Under the pieces are notes generated by a model that did not search any database, had not been told where the DNA came from, and saw only the letters and a program-made list of their open reading frames with translations. From Omphiscola glabra (Eukaryota; Mollusca; Gastropoda; Lymnaeidae): a DNA stretch of 64,000 bases. The stretch lies in NCBI GenBank assembly GCA_964017045.1, contig OZ024794.1, positions 35,817,182-35,881,181 of the forward strand. Direction: 5' to 3'. Below are positions 55,101 through 59,309 of this stretch, piece by piece. The position numbers and the translations under genes are program-made. Position 1 is the first letter of the stretch. Every line of letters starts with the position of its first letter.

Positions 55101-58100
55101 ATTTTTTTGAAAAAGTGTTTAATGCTTAATTTTTATTTACTTTTCTTTATTACTCAAATAATTGTTTAAAAAGAAATTTCCCATCAAAAGACATATTGAA
55201 TGATTTTCAGACTTGAAGGATAGTTATACCAAGGATGCAGAGTCAGCAATATGATATTTTGTGCTGTTTTAAATTATCATTTTGAACTTGAACGGCCTGT
55301 TTATTTTTGGGATATTCTTGGAGTTGGGAGCAGAATGAGGCAAAAATTTCAGACTGGAGATCAGCAAGCTATCACCCATTAAATAATATCATACTTTGTT
55401 GATTTAACAAATACATATGTAATAGGACACCTTTTTTTGTTCTAAACCAGTTATTGTCTTAATGGAGAGATGCAATGCACCCAAACAGACATTGGTATGT
55501 ATTTTTTAATATAGAATAAATAGTTAAATCTGAATGCCCAGAGAACATTTTGATCTTTTAAGATTATGTTGAATTTACCCTTCTGAAACTGAAATGTGAT
55601 ATTCAAAGTTTAAAGCATAGAACAAATAAATATACCGACAAGCCAAACAGAGATCCATAATAAAAATGAGGGCAATCGTAAGTTGTTGTCAATGTTTAGA
55701 CTCTTGGTGTTGGTACAGGGAAGCAACACTCTCTTTGTGTTGATTTAGGAGAAGTAACACTTTCTTGGGGGAGTCACACTTTCTTGGGGAAGTAACACTT
55801 TCTTGGAGAAGTAACACTTTCTTGGGGAAGTAACACTTTCTTGGGGAAGTAACACTTTCTTGGGCAAGTAAAACTTTCTTGGGCAAGTTACACACAGCTG
55901 TGATATAAAAGGCTGTACTTACCAAGGCCTAATTTTAGAGACGACGATTAGTTATTAACTGACATCAATATTTTACATCAGTCAATCACTTTGCAGGTTT
56001 TAAATAGTTCCTATAGATCCATTGCATAAGGTGACACATATATTATACATGAAAGCAAACTTACAGTGCTTATTAATATGCTTATCGCTCTTAGACATTC
56101 AATCCTATCTGCTCTAAGGTTTGGCTTCTTCTCTAACATCAATTTCTACCACAGAAAAATAGACTAAGAACTTAAAAACATCACGAACCACCCAAAAGCG
56201 TAATAAGCTACATCAAAACATTTTACAGAACGCACTTAACAACAAAGGGTCTAAAATAAGAAATAAGAGTGCTAAGATTTTCTTAAGTTAAAAAAACTTT
56301 GCTCATGTGAAAAAAATATTATAAAAAGTTGTTCCCTGAAAAAAAGCTTCTTTTGTTAAAGTTGTCATTGACCTACTTAAATATTGTTTTCTTCTTATAG
56401 GTAATAAAACGTGGACCAGTGATGTTTGCACTGAATTATGTTACTGCAATCACACCACGGGAAATGAAGAGTGCAACACAATTAATGACAAGTGTGCCGA
56501 AATAAAAGAAAACTGCAATAATGTAAGCAAAATTCCTTGAGAAATTTGTAGGCATCAAAGTTTTTACGACCTTTATTCACCTTAACGGCACACATGAAAA
56601 AATGTCTTTCAGCCACAATATTGTCTTGCTTTGCTTTACCACAACTCTTGTCCTTTTCTCTTCATTCAGGGCACTCATAAACTTAAAGAAACACTTTGTA
56701 AAATGTAAGCAACCTCATAATGGTTTTTGTAATAGTTCTGATTATTTCCTTCCCATCTGTTAACAGGACACACATACTCTTAGAGAGACTGATGACCCAT
56801 GTTGCCCTGAATGTGTACCGATTATGAAACCATGCGCTTATGCCATACAGGATTCCATTGAACTCAAGGTCAATGTCACTGGACACGGCTTGTGTGTCTC
56901 AGACACTCAGGAAGTTGGAGTAAGTGGCTAAAACAATTTGATCACTAAAAGTGCTTGTAAAATGAAATATTTCCATGTGAAAAATATTTAATTAAGTTGT
57001 TGTTGAGCAATAGTCAGAAACTTAAACAGAAAGGTATGATTCCTTTGGTGTATATTTTAAAGAAAGAAAACAATGGTTAAGCTCTGGACTAGAGACTATT
57101 CAATATCCCATCCTTGGCACAACACAGGCATTGAATATTTTTGGAGCTATCAAACTGTGAAGATAATAACATGCAGCATGATTTGTTCTTTCCTATCATA
57201 AATGTGACAACATATAGTTTATTAGGCCACTAGAAATTAATGGGATTGCTGGATGGTGGAATCAATACAGTCATGGTCAGACATGACCACACATGGCCAG
57301 ATATGACCACATATGGCCATTCATAATCACCATAACCACACATGGCCAGACATGACCACACATGGCCAGATATAACCACACATGGCCAGACATAAGCACA
57401 CATGGCCACAGAGGTCCACAGTGGCCTGACAAATATAGCAATTGCCAGTTTGCTCCAGACAGGATCATCAGTTCAAAATCTCAGAAGCCACAGCCTCCCT
57501 TCAACTCAAGGTTACCCAGACTGTTTAATGAACAACTTGTAAGCAAGCAAGGCCATGGGAGTAAATCTTACACTAGCTTAGTGAATGTTTTCTATTCAAT
57601 CAAGTAAATTAGTGTTATATTACATCAACTTCTGTCAACGCTTTTAGCTCCGCTATAACCAAAACTTTTATAACCATGGGTAAAAAGAATGGCTTTGGAA
57701 AGAGAAGAGGGTATCACTTATATCATAATGGTGGCCTTGGTAGTGCTGCAATGAAAGTGCATCTGCCTCACAACCAAAAGGTGCTCTGTTCAAATTTGTT
57801 GTTAGTTTTTCCCAGCTATGGGCTTATATCTGTATGGAATTAATTAATCAGCCAAGCTGTTCTTGTGCAGTGGCAAAACTGCAAGTAAAGAACCTAATCT
57901 CTATGTCTATGTTTTTTAGTGAAGAGCAATTTTATAAAAATATATATTCAGGAAGCCACAGACAGGGGTGGGCTGAGAGAACAAAATGCACATAAAACCG
58001 AGTAATATTTAACAGAAGTTATATACAATTATTTATTCATTCAAAGAGCTGCAAGCTCTATTGCATCCCCACACACACGGAAACAAAATAAATGTAGGTG

Positions 58101-58615
58101 TCGAACAAAAATAAAATATGTATTTATACATAAAGATGACATTATCAAAGGTACTAGGTCAAAGTCAAACCAAACTATAGAATGGGGACATGAGGACATT
58201 TCTTCCACACCACCAATTTATTTCCTCCAGGCATGCTCTGGAACATGTGGGCAGAGCACAGACAAGGTGGACAAGATTGAATTACAGTCTGGCAGATTTG
58301 AACTCTTCACCTCTCAGAACTGTGCATGTTGCAAAGCTAGTGTCAGTAGCCGGTCAATTGATTTCCAATGTGCTGATGGAACAAAGGTTCAATATGATGT
58401 CAGCTACATATCCGGCTGCAGCTGTGAGCAATGCTCATGTAAGTATCAAAATCTTGAGACATTTAAATGTAAAACAGTTTCAGTTTCTTTAAGTTCCAAA
58501 AAAGTTACTTATTGTTATCTTTTTTAGGTATTTTGGTTAGTTGCCCAATAGTGCACCTTTAAATTTTAATAATGACTTTTTTTTTTTTACTTTTAAAATC
58601 AATTTTTACACAGAA
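3..58615 (+). CDS. Giant secreted mucin-like glycoprotein (5' partial, 21-22 exons)
   Basis: This is a spliced gene that I joined by hand. Coding exons: <3-13107, 13273-13457, 16979-17024, 18190-18225, 19457-19575, 22883-22976, 23456-40837, 43473-43729, 44087-44231, 44684-44846, 45468-45649, 45852-46004, 47313-47475, 52808-52912, 53732-53775, 53995-54070, 54462-54599, 55451-55494, 56401-56522, 56767-56919, 58231-58438, then a stop made across the last junction. All junctions use GT-AG and keep one frame for about 10,970 codons. Order: PTS array 1, unknown domain, PTS array 2, unknown Cys-bounded domain, VWC-like, TSP1-like, TSP1, TIL, VWC-like, TSP1, VWC-like, VWC, cystine knot. Gel-forming mucins, SCO-spondin and hemolectin share these C-terminal modules. 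The expected role, by family, is an extracellular, heavily O-glycosylated, disulfide-linked mucus or matrix polymer. A signal peptide and VWD domains, if present, lie upstream. It is not a recognised named orthologue. Confidence 0.88.
13273..13457 (+). CDS. Mucin exon 2: start of the unrecognised inter-array domain
   Basis: The acceptor is CCCTTTAG before 13273 and the donor is a consensus GTAAGT after 13457. It enters in phase 1 and leaves in phase 0. The protein starts ATPCRVFNST, giving one Cys and one N-glycosylation sequon, then a hydrophobic, beta-strand-like stretch ending in DPYYNNMN. Composition changes abruptly from the repeat (aromatics and aliphatics appear), so this is a folded domain. 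I do not recognise the family. Confidence 0.78.
13503..13871. repeat. 27-bp minisatellite in intron 2
   Basis: About 13 tandem copies of a 27-bp unit built on TACCACACTTGGCATGTAGC plus ACATTAT. A six-unit (162 bp) higher-order copy is visible: the variant GGCATGAAGC recurs at 13651 and 13813. The long open frames here on the minus strand come from the 27-bp period being a multiple of three and are not genes. The array is cut at 13871 by a transposon and resumes at about 15446. Confidence 0.93.
13872..15437. mobile_element. hAT-like DNA transposon remnant inserted in the 27-bp minisatellite
   Basis: The right end, read in reverse, is TAGAGACAGACCGAAG; the left end is TAAAGACAGACTGAAAG, so the two form an inverted terminal repeat. 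Flanking 8-mers are tttgacat (13864-13871) and cttgaaat (15438-15445). Both derive from the cttgacat of the minisatellite, which fits an 8-bp hAT-type target duplication with two changes. Subterminal CCGAAA/TTTCGG repeats occur at both ends, including about three 45-bp tandem copies at 15230-15375. A 13-14 nt G run lies near 14187. No transposase frame survives. Confidence 0.7.
15446..15539. repeat. Continuation of the 27-bp minisatellite
   Basis: Further units of the same family (for example TACCACACTTGACATGTAGC) right after the transposon. Together with 13503-13871 this shows one array split by an insertion. Confidence 0.88.
15622..15862. repeat. 28-bp minisatellite in intron 2
   Basis: About eight copies of a 28-bp unit built on ATCAGATGGTTGGCTAAGTT plus GCTAGATG. 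It is followed to about 16030 by roughly 2.5 copies of a longer unit of about 62 bp that shares TATCAG, GGCTTAGTCAGGAGATGTT and related words, so the two arrays are probably related. Confidence 0.9.
16265..16835. repeat. 25-bp minisatellite in intron 2
   Basis: There are two diverged blocks of one 25-bp family. The first (16265-16450) is built on TAGTGTTACCAATGATGTCT plus TGTAT. The second (about 16545-16810) is built on CAGTCTCACCACCAATGTCT plus TTTAT and is nearly perfect. The overlapping open frames here are shadows of the repeat. Confidence 0.92.
16979..17024 (+). CDS. Mucin exon 3 (46 nt)
   Basis: A small exon with acceptor TAATTGCAG and donor GTTAGT, phase 0 to phase 1. It encodes VLIGDGHDKATTITS. 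It is accepted because it joins exons 2 and 4 in frame and is stop-free. The evidence is moderate because of its size. Confidence 0.68.
17025..18189. other. Intron 3, no gene seen
   Basis: AT-rich non-coding sequence. The minus-strand open frame at 17547-17813 has no recognisable domain, no splice logic and intron-like composition. I see no clear repeat or RNA gene. Confidence 0.6.
18190..18225 (+). CDS. Mucin exon 4 (36 nt microexon)
   Basis: Acceptor TTTTTTCAG, donor GTGCGT, phase 1 to phase 1, encoding DDLEATIQKYK with split residues at both ends. It fits the frame of exons 3 and 5. As a symmetric 12-codon exon it could be skipped without breaking the frame. Confidence 0.66.
18526..18876. 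mobile_element. hAT-type MITE, copy 1 (351 bp)
   Basis: The ends are AAGGGGTGGGCAAACT and, read in reverse, CAGGGGTGGGTAAACT. Flanking 8-mers are aaataagc (18518-18525) and aaaaaagc (18877-18884), a target duplication with one change. Inside lies the GGGCCACATT/GGGCCGCATG text usual in these elements. It has no coding capacity. A second copy of the family is at 21800. Confidence 0.82.
19310..19415. repeat. Three tandem copies of a 38-bp unit
   Basis: The text GGTGATATCTTTTCTAAATT plus TGTTATACAC and ACAG repeats three times just upstream of exon 5. The copies have diverged slightly. Confidence 0.8.
19457..19575 (+). CDS. Mucin exon 5
   Basis: Acceptor TATTGACAG, donor CAG|GTAATT, phase 1 to phase 0. 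It encodes about 39 residues beginning GLINPYEIFR and ending VAAPVYDIQ, an alternating hydrophobic pattern typical of beta strands. It is part of the unrecognised domain between the two PTS arrays. Confidence 0.76.
19620..20890 (+). pseudogene. Dead LINE (RTE-like) reverse transcriptase fragment
   Basis: Conceptual pieces in shifting frames match the usual text of RTE-type ORF2. A linker with LYLELYATKN lies near 20010. A KNKGD-like start of the RT domain follows near 20290, then LQQLQEKSLESQRPLY at 20382 and FIHCTKAFD at 20430. The catalytic FADD box near 20740 has become FSEY. The first catalytic Asp is His, and there are several stops and frameshifts, so it is inactive. It sits in intron 5 in the same orientation as the mucin. 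Confidence 0.75.
21301..21600 (-). mobile_element. LINE 3'-end fragment, copy 1
   Basis: Read on the minus strand it carries a degenerate KLWNSLPQS-like motif, common near the C-terminus of non-LTR retrotransposon ORF2. It ends in a GATGATGATGATGA tract (at the plus-strand left edge). The same sequence recurs in the same orientation at 44860. Confidence 0.6.
21800..22141. mobile_element. hAT-type MITE, copy 2 (342 bp)
   Basis: Shares with the element at 18526 the text AACTTTTTGTGCG, GGGCCACATTGACAA and CCAATTTTTACTTG. The terminal inverted repeat is degraded on the left but ends CCCACCCCT on the right. The 8-bp target duplication ttttagag is exact (21792-21799 and 22142-22149). Confidence 0.85.
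22150..22882. other. Intron 5, right part, no gene seen
   Basis: AT-rich sequence with a poly-A tract near 22820 and no supported coding frame, RNA gene or clear repeat. Confidence 0.6.
22883..22976 (+). CDS. Mucin exon 6: end of the inter-array domain
   Basis: Acceptor GATAAACAG, donor CAAG|GTAGTT, phase 0 to phase 1. It encodes VLSDVHFNKEYDKKTYILV and then PIGATVQVETCQ. It supplies the second Cys of the domain, which may pair with the Cys of exon 2. It joins in phase 1 to the second PTS exon, whose first residues are GLTTTLSS. Confidence 0.77.
22977..23455. other. Intron 6, no gene seen
   Basis: Short intron with C-rich runs (about 23145 and 23308) and otherwise AT-rich text. It ends in the acceptor TTTTCAG before 23456. 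Confidence 0.65.
23456..40837 (+). CDS. Mucin exon 7: second PTS mega-exon (17,382 nt)
   Basis: A single exon of 5,794 codons with acceptor AACTTTTCAG and donor CCAA|GTAAAT, phase 1 at both ends, so the whole exon is a symmetric cassette. It starts GLTTTLSSTPRSP and ends STVQTPSTP before a split codon. The open frame runs past the donor to a TAA at 40897-40899 through a Phe/Lys-rich intronic stretch. A coding exon above 17 kb is exceptional. Within it no Cys, Lys or aromatic residue occurs, so the mature chain should be fully extended and O-glycosylated. Confidence 0.88.
23460..40836 (+). repeat. PTS array 2: about 69 copies of the 252-bp repeat
   Basis: Same 84-residue unit as array 1 but much more uniform. 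The anchor CAAACCCCAAGC occurs at 23701 and every 252 bp to 39829, then at 40063, 40315 and 40567. Only the unit from 39828 is short (234 bp, one hexapeptide lost). Array-specific silent markers are TCACCGAGT (array 1 has TCACCAAGT) and CCAGGCTCA before the STVQTP hexapeptide (array 1 mostly CCAGGTTCA). The first unit and the last four lack some of these markers and carry private changes. An ESP to EAP change marks 13 units and a CCT to CCC silent change marks 14. Confidence 0.95.
40961..42095 (-). mobile_element. Internally deleted hAT transposon (1,135 bp)
   Basis: The ends are CAGAGGTTCCCAAACT and, read in reverse, CAGTGATTCCCAAAGT, a classic hAT inverted repeat. The 8-bp target duplication gtgtacat is exact on both sides (40953-40960, 42096-42103). 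The minus strand carries transposase remains. The element lies in intron 7, 123 bp after the PTS exon. Confidence 0.93.
41265..41868 (-). pseudogene. Broken ZBED-type hAT transposase, C-terminal part
   Basis: On the minus strand, 41868 to 41674 reads FLARIKLMKQN, FPNLSQ and ETRFQD, as in ZBED5-like transposases. After frame breaks, about 41490 to 41265 reads PVLWNIARKF, AFPSTYLVERGFS, KNKLDI and REDLRLNL. This is the hAT C-terminal dimerisation segment with its Tyr-Leu-Val-Glu-Arg-Gly-Phe-Ser core. The N-terminal BED finger and catalytic core are missing, so the fragment is inactive. Confidence 0.85.
42300..42960. mobile_element. Unclassified interspersed repeat, reference copy
   Basis: The left part (42310-42620) matches, inverted, 49330-49460 plus 50857-51100 (shared GGCCCAAATTTCT, CAGGTTGAAGCAAT, TATTCACCACTATC). 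The right part (42640-42950) matches directly 52000-52310 (shared TTTGCAAGC, CCATTTAAAAATAA, TTATAAAGTAGCAAAT). The family is unknown to me. No coding frame is convincing. Confidence 0.68.
42961..43472. other. Intron 7, right part, no gene seen
   Basis: AT-rich, no supported coding frame. It ends with a long polypyrimidine tract and the acceptor TTTTCTTCAG before exon 8. Confidence 0.65.
43473..43729 (+). CDS. Mucin exon 8: Cys-bounded beta-rich domain, first part
   Basis: Acceptor TTTCTTCAG, donor GTAATC, phase 1 to phase 0, 85 codons. It begins ECQEKELVDL and includes SVTVNP, YELNVPPGVSTVSLSF, VALDLKG and FIRYPDGR. The pattern of short hydrophobic strands resembles a beta sandwich, possibly galactose-binding-like as in hemolectin-type proteins, but I cannot assign the family. 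One sequon (NYT). Confidence 0.85.
43855..43990. repeat. About 2.6 tandem copies of a 50-bp unit
   Basis: Intron 8 repeats AACTTAACTATTACAAACAG plus ACATTTATACTATC and CCTGTAT. Confidence 0.85.
44087..44231 (+). CDS. Mucin exon 9: Cys-bounded domain, second part
   Basis: Acceptor ACAATTCCAG, donor TTG|GTAAGC, phase 0 to phase 1, 48 codons. It starts NTDGKDVFTNTRNVFEAEQG and ends VAEFKVCLPDI. With exon 8 it makes a domain of about 134 residues with one Cys near each end, which probably pair. Confidence 0.84.
44232..44300 (+). repeat. 18-bp tandem repeat that copies the exon 9 splice donor
   Basis: The donor text GTAAGCATTAGGTCTGTG is repeated almost four times in tandem (second copy from 44250, third from 44268, fourth from 44286), each starting GTAAGC. 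Only the first copy extends the exon 9 frame correctly. Confidence 0.85.
44684..44846 (+). CDS. Mucin exon 10: linker and start of a VWC-like module
   Basis: Acceptor TTATATTTCAG, donor GAATG|GTATGA, phase 1 to phase 2. It encodes EFCRLDSDDVQKALTF, then VNIEDGSFVYYGWNGDF and VVIQGSCFE. The SCFEC then CVC pattern over the next junction resembles a von Willebrand factor C subdomain. Confidence 0.82.
44860..45240 (-). mobile_element. LINE 3'-end fragment, copy 2
   Basis: Same sequence and orientation as 21301-21600. On the minus strand 45060 to 44997 reads APKSWNSLPQSLREIEND, typical of the ORF2 C-terminus of a non-LTR element. It ends in GATGATGATGATGAT on the plus-strand left side, only about 14 bp after the exon 10 donor. 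The upstream part runs into the 74-bp repeat. Confidence 0.7.
45058..45279. repeat. Three tandem copies of a 74-bp unit
   Basis: Each copy starts GCCAGATAGAACACAATATG and ends CTAAATTCTTCATTCTCC plus about 13 bp. The array lies within or beside the LINE fragment. A second short array (45335-45420) has four copies of a 20-bp unit built on GTAAAGGTTCAGTACTATTT. Confidence 0.9.
45468..45649 (+). CDS. Mucin exon 11: end of VWC-like module and a degenerate TSP1-like module
   Basis: Acceptor CATTTTTCAG, donor consensus GTAAGT, phase 2 to phase 1. It starts (C)VCVKSELKCTVENC, completing the C-x-C and C pairs of a VWC-like unit. Then CTACPNYTSECKGDC, VRVFTF and ACQPEECT have the Cys spacing and basic or hydrophobic strand of a thrombospondin type 1 repeat but lack the Trp layer. 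One sequon (NYT). Confidence 0.86.
45852..46004 (+). CDS. Mucin exon 12: thrombospondin type 1 repeat
   Basis: Acceptor GTTCTCCTCAG, donor CCTT|GTAAGA, phase 1 at both ends, so it is a one-exon domain cassette. It encodes CPGPWTPWSPCTNC, TRTRECNDDCGDVC and QICESCVSP. The WxxWxxC start and alternating Arg strand are those of TSP1. The first Trp of WxxW is a potential C-mannosylation site. Confidence 0.92.
46229..46527. repeat. 37-bp minisatellite with a 74-bp alternating pattern
   Basis: About eight copies built on TTCTAATTGCTACGTCCACC plus ATGACTG. The variants (CTACTAG after one copy, TTTATTAG after the next) alternate, so the amplified unit is a 74-bp pair. Confidence 0.92.
46655..46845. 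repeat. 14-bp minisatellite
   Basis: About 13 copies of GCAGTCATCAGTAG and close variants. Confidence 0.92.
47313..47475 (+). CDS. Mucin exon 13: trypsin-inhibitor-like (TIL) domain
   Basis: Acceptor CTTGTTCTGCAG, donor AAGAG|GTTAGA, phase 1 to phase 2. It encodes YCPDDEVLGCETRYTECSET, CAVYRKNSTC and CVKNCVCPEGYKR, the Cys pattern of TIL domains in mucins, SCO-spondin and otogelin. One sequon (NST). The domain finishes in exon 14. Confidence 0.91.
47476..49329. other. Intron 13, left part, no gene seen
   Basis: AT-rich. At 47785-47935 there is GC-richer text starting TTGTTGTTGTTCATCCGTC that looks like an interspersed repeat, but I cannot classify it. There are loose repeats of TGATAGATCTAAA/TGATAGATTTTAT type to 48150 and a (GA) run near 48190. 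No coding frame is supported. Confidence 0.5.
49330..51120. mobile_element. Second copy (inverted) of the unclassified repeat, split by a solo LTR
   Basis: 49330-49460 plus 50857-51100 align in reverse to 42310-42620. The alignment breaks exactly at the insertion described next and continues on its other side. The 42.5-kb copy therefore serves as the uninterrupted reference. Confidence 0.75.
49461..50851. mobile_element. Probable solo LTR (1,391 bp)
   Basis: Starts TGTCGAAATT and ends GGTCTCAACA, so TG...CA ends. It is flanked by an exact 5-bp duplication ttcat (49456-49460 and 50852-50856). The related repeat at about 42520 shows the empty site with a single copy. The interior is GC-richer than its surroundings. 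No gag or pol is present. A different 1.4-kb element making 5-bp duplications cannot be excluded. Confidence 0.75.
51121..51999. other. Intron 13, no gene; 25-bp minisatellite
   Basis: At 51407-51508 there are four copies of a 25-bp unit built on GAAACTTATTGTGTGTGACA plus TTAAA. The rest is AT-rich with C-rich runs near 51810. No coding frame is supported. Confidence 0.75.
52000..52310. mobile_element. Third copy (direct) of the unclassified repeat
   Basis: Aligns to 42640-42950 in the same orientation, with ATGCATCAAACA, ATTTAAAAATAATATTTCTT and TTATAAAGTAGCAAATAAAC among the shared words. Confidence 0.68.
52808..52912 (+). CDS. Mucin exon 14: end of TIL and start of VWC-like module
   Basis: Acceptor TTTTACCAG, donor TTG|GTAAGT, phase 2 to phase 2. 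It encodes DVYGKCVQPENCECYDGN, then PIGVIFNKTECSY. It completes the TIL (Cys-Val-Gln-Pro-Glu-Asn-Cys-Glu-Cys) and opens the VWC-like extension seen after TIL in SCO-spondin-type proteins. One sequon (NKT). The last 42 nt are part of the tandem repeat that follows. Confidence 0.88.
52871..53490 (+). repeat. 52-bp tandem repeat carrying the exon 14 3' end and its splice donor
   Basis: About 13 copies of a 52-bp unit: ACCTATAGGGGTGATATTTA, then ACAAGACTGAATGTAGCTAT, then TGGTAAGTCATT. The first copy is the coding end of exon 14 with its donor. The next three (from 52923, 52975, 53027) are identical to each other and almost identical to it. Later copies have diverged, some losing GT (ATTAAGTC, GGCAAGTC, GGGAATTC). 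Reading past the first donor gives TAA at once. Confidence 0.93.
53732..53775 (+). CDS. Mucin exon 15 (44 nt): end of VWC-like module
   Basis: Acceptor AACCTACAG, donor GGAT|GTGAGT, phase 2 to phase 1. It encodes CNCTEDGVQCKEVEG, the C-x-C...C tail of the module begun in exon 14. One sequon (NCT). Confidence 0.85.
53995..54070 (+). CDS. Mucin exon 16: TSP1 repeat, first part
   Basis: Acceptor CTTGTTAAG (an AAG rather than the usual YAG), donor CTAG|GTAAAG, phase 1 to phase 2. It encodes CEMSEWSSWSNCSEPCGEG and IRSRS, a clear TSP1 start with WxxWxxC and CG-x-G then the Arg strand. Confidence 0.9.
54462..54599 (+). CDS. Mucin exon 17: end of TSP1 and start of VWC-like module
   Basis: Acceptor ATTTTTTTCAG, donor AATG|GTAAGG, phase 2 to phase 2. 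NVGLGCSED and FETQICKLGDCPC finish the TSP1. VYDGKVWESGEKI then DNQCRQC start a VWC-like unit. Confidence 0.9.
54600..55450. other. Intron 17, no gene seen
   Basis: AT-rich sequence with no supported coding frame, RNA gene or clear repeat. Confidence 0.6.
55451..55494 (+). CDS. Mucin exon 18 (44 nt): end of VWC-like module
   Basis: Acceptor TAAACCAG, donor TTG|GTATGT, phase 2 to phase 1. It encodes YCLNGEMQCTQTDI. It has the same length and phases as exon 15, fitting an origin by duplication of a TSP1/TIL-VWC exon set. Confidence 0.85.
55740..55890. repeat. 19-bp minisatellite in intron 18
   Basis: About eight copies of AAGTAACACTTTCTTGGGG and close variants. Confidence 0.9.
56401..56522 (+). 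CDS. Mucin exon 19: VWC domain, first part
   Basis: Acceptor TTCTTATAG, donor AAT|GTAAGC, phase 1 to phase 0. It encodes NKTWTSDVCTELCYCNHTTG, then EECNTINDKCAEIKENCNN, the Trp and Cys pattern of a VWC domain. Sequons: NKT, NHT, and NDT across the junction. Confidence 0.9.
56767..56919 (+). CDS. Mucin exon 20: end of VWC and start of the cystine knot
   Basis: Acceptor CTGTTAACAG, donor GGA|GTAAGT, phase 0 to phase 0, 51 codons. RETDDPCCPECVP closes the VWC with the usual D-x-CCPEC. MKPCAYAIQDSIELKVNVTG and GLCVSDTQEVG begin the C-terminal cystine knot. One sequon (NVT). Confidence 0.92.
57271..57415. repeat. 20-bp minisatellite in intron 20
   Basis: About seven copies of ACCACACATGGCCAGACATG and variants, one interrupted. 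Confidence 0.9.
57731..57920 (+). mobile_element. tRNA-derived SINE, diverged
   Basis: The head has a box-A-like TTGGTAGTGCTGCAATG and a box-B-like GTTCAAATTTG about 35 bp later, with CTCACAACCAAAAGG between. This is the layout of a tRNA-derived SINE head. The tail includes GGCAAAACTGCAAGTAAAG. It is too diverged to be a working tRNA gene. Confidence 0.55.
58231..58438 (+). CDS. Mucin exon 21: C-terminal cystine knot (CTCK)
   Basis: Acceptor TTTCCTCCAG, donor TCAT|GTAAGT, phase 0 to phase 1, 69 codons. It has CSGTCGQST, NCACCKASV, DFQCADGTKV and GCSCEQCS, the order C-SG-x-CG, C-x-CC, C, C-x-C-x-x-C that defines the CTCK of VWF and gel-forming mucins. In those proteins the C-x-CC region makes inter-chain disulfides, so dimerisation is expected. 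Confidence 0.95.
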
Positions 58616-58800
58616 CACCAAGCTTCCCCTGACATGGGACTTCAAAAGGACATGACAAAGAACTAATTTCTTGCAGTTGAATAACAAAATGTAGCAGTTC
58701 AACATTGAAATATTGCAATTGAAAAATGAAATGTTGGTTTTAATATACAGTAAAATTATATGACTGTGTTCAATGAATAAAGTTGCTTTGAATTCATTTC
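58614..58800 (+). other. Terminal exon and 3' UTR of the mucin gene
   Basis: With acceptor TTTTTACACAG the last T of exon 21 plus AA makes a TAA stop across the junction, right after CEQCS. An alternative acceptor TCTTTTTTAG before 58528 would add 11 residues (CILVSCPIVHL) before a TAA at 58560. An unspliced end would stop at 58525. All three keep the cystine knot whole. A transcript would settle which is used. Confidence 0.5.
58776..58781 (+). promoter_or_regulatory. Polyadenylation signal of the mucin gene
   Basis: AATAAA about 160 bp after the probable stop, followed by T/GT-rich text (TTTCTTGTTTC, GTGCTTGTTG) as expected downstream of a cleavage site. Confidence 0.75.
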
Positions 58801-58809
58801 TTGTTTCTG

Positions 58810-59300
58810 AGTTATTAGTAATGTGCTTGTTGTAATCATTGAAAATAATTTGTTCTTGTAATGTGATTCAATATTTCATGCCCAATTTGGGCAAATTTGA
58901 CTCATATTTTCCTATGCCCCTAAGACCTCAAGCAGATCGCAAAGCTTTTTTTGGAAATTTATGTGATTGTTTAATAACTCTTGATTTAAAAGCTAAGACA
59001 TCTTGAAATAAGGCTTTCTTTTAAGATTAAATTTTGGCCTTAAATGGCTATGGGATTTTTCACAACCTTTGACAACAACGAGACAAACAAAGAAAGGAAG
59101 TGCTTTAGAAAAATTTAATCCATTTTAATCCAGCCTTTTTTGTGACAAAATATATAGCAATTTAAAATGTTATAGTATAGATCACAAAGGTTCCATTTTG
59201 TAATACAAGCAGTTCGGTGTACTTATAATAATGGAAACATGTTAACCACTTGAACTCGGCCACAGTTTGCACATATAAAGGAAGTCTTCATTTTGTTGAT
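58810..59300. other. Intergenic sequence, no gene seen
   Basis: AT-rich, with no supported coding frame or repeat. Confidence 0.6.
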
Positions 59301-59309
59301 TCCAGATAG

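Noticed and set aside
57731..57800. A tRNA gene
   Set aside because: Box A- and B-like words are present but the arms do not pair and a SINE-like tail follows.
58267..58527. Continuous frame through the exon 21 donor as the true C-terminus
   Set aside because: There is a consensus GTAAGT at 58439 and the cystine knot is already complete. Kept as an alternative in the annotation.
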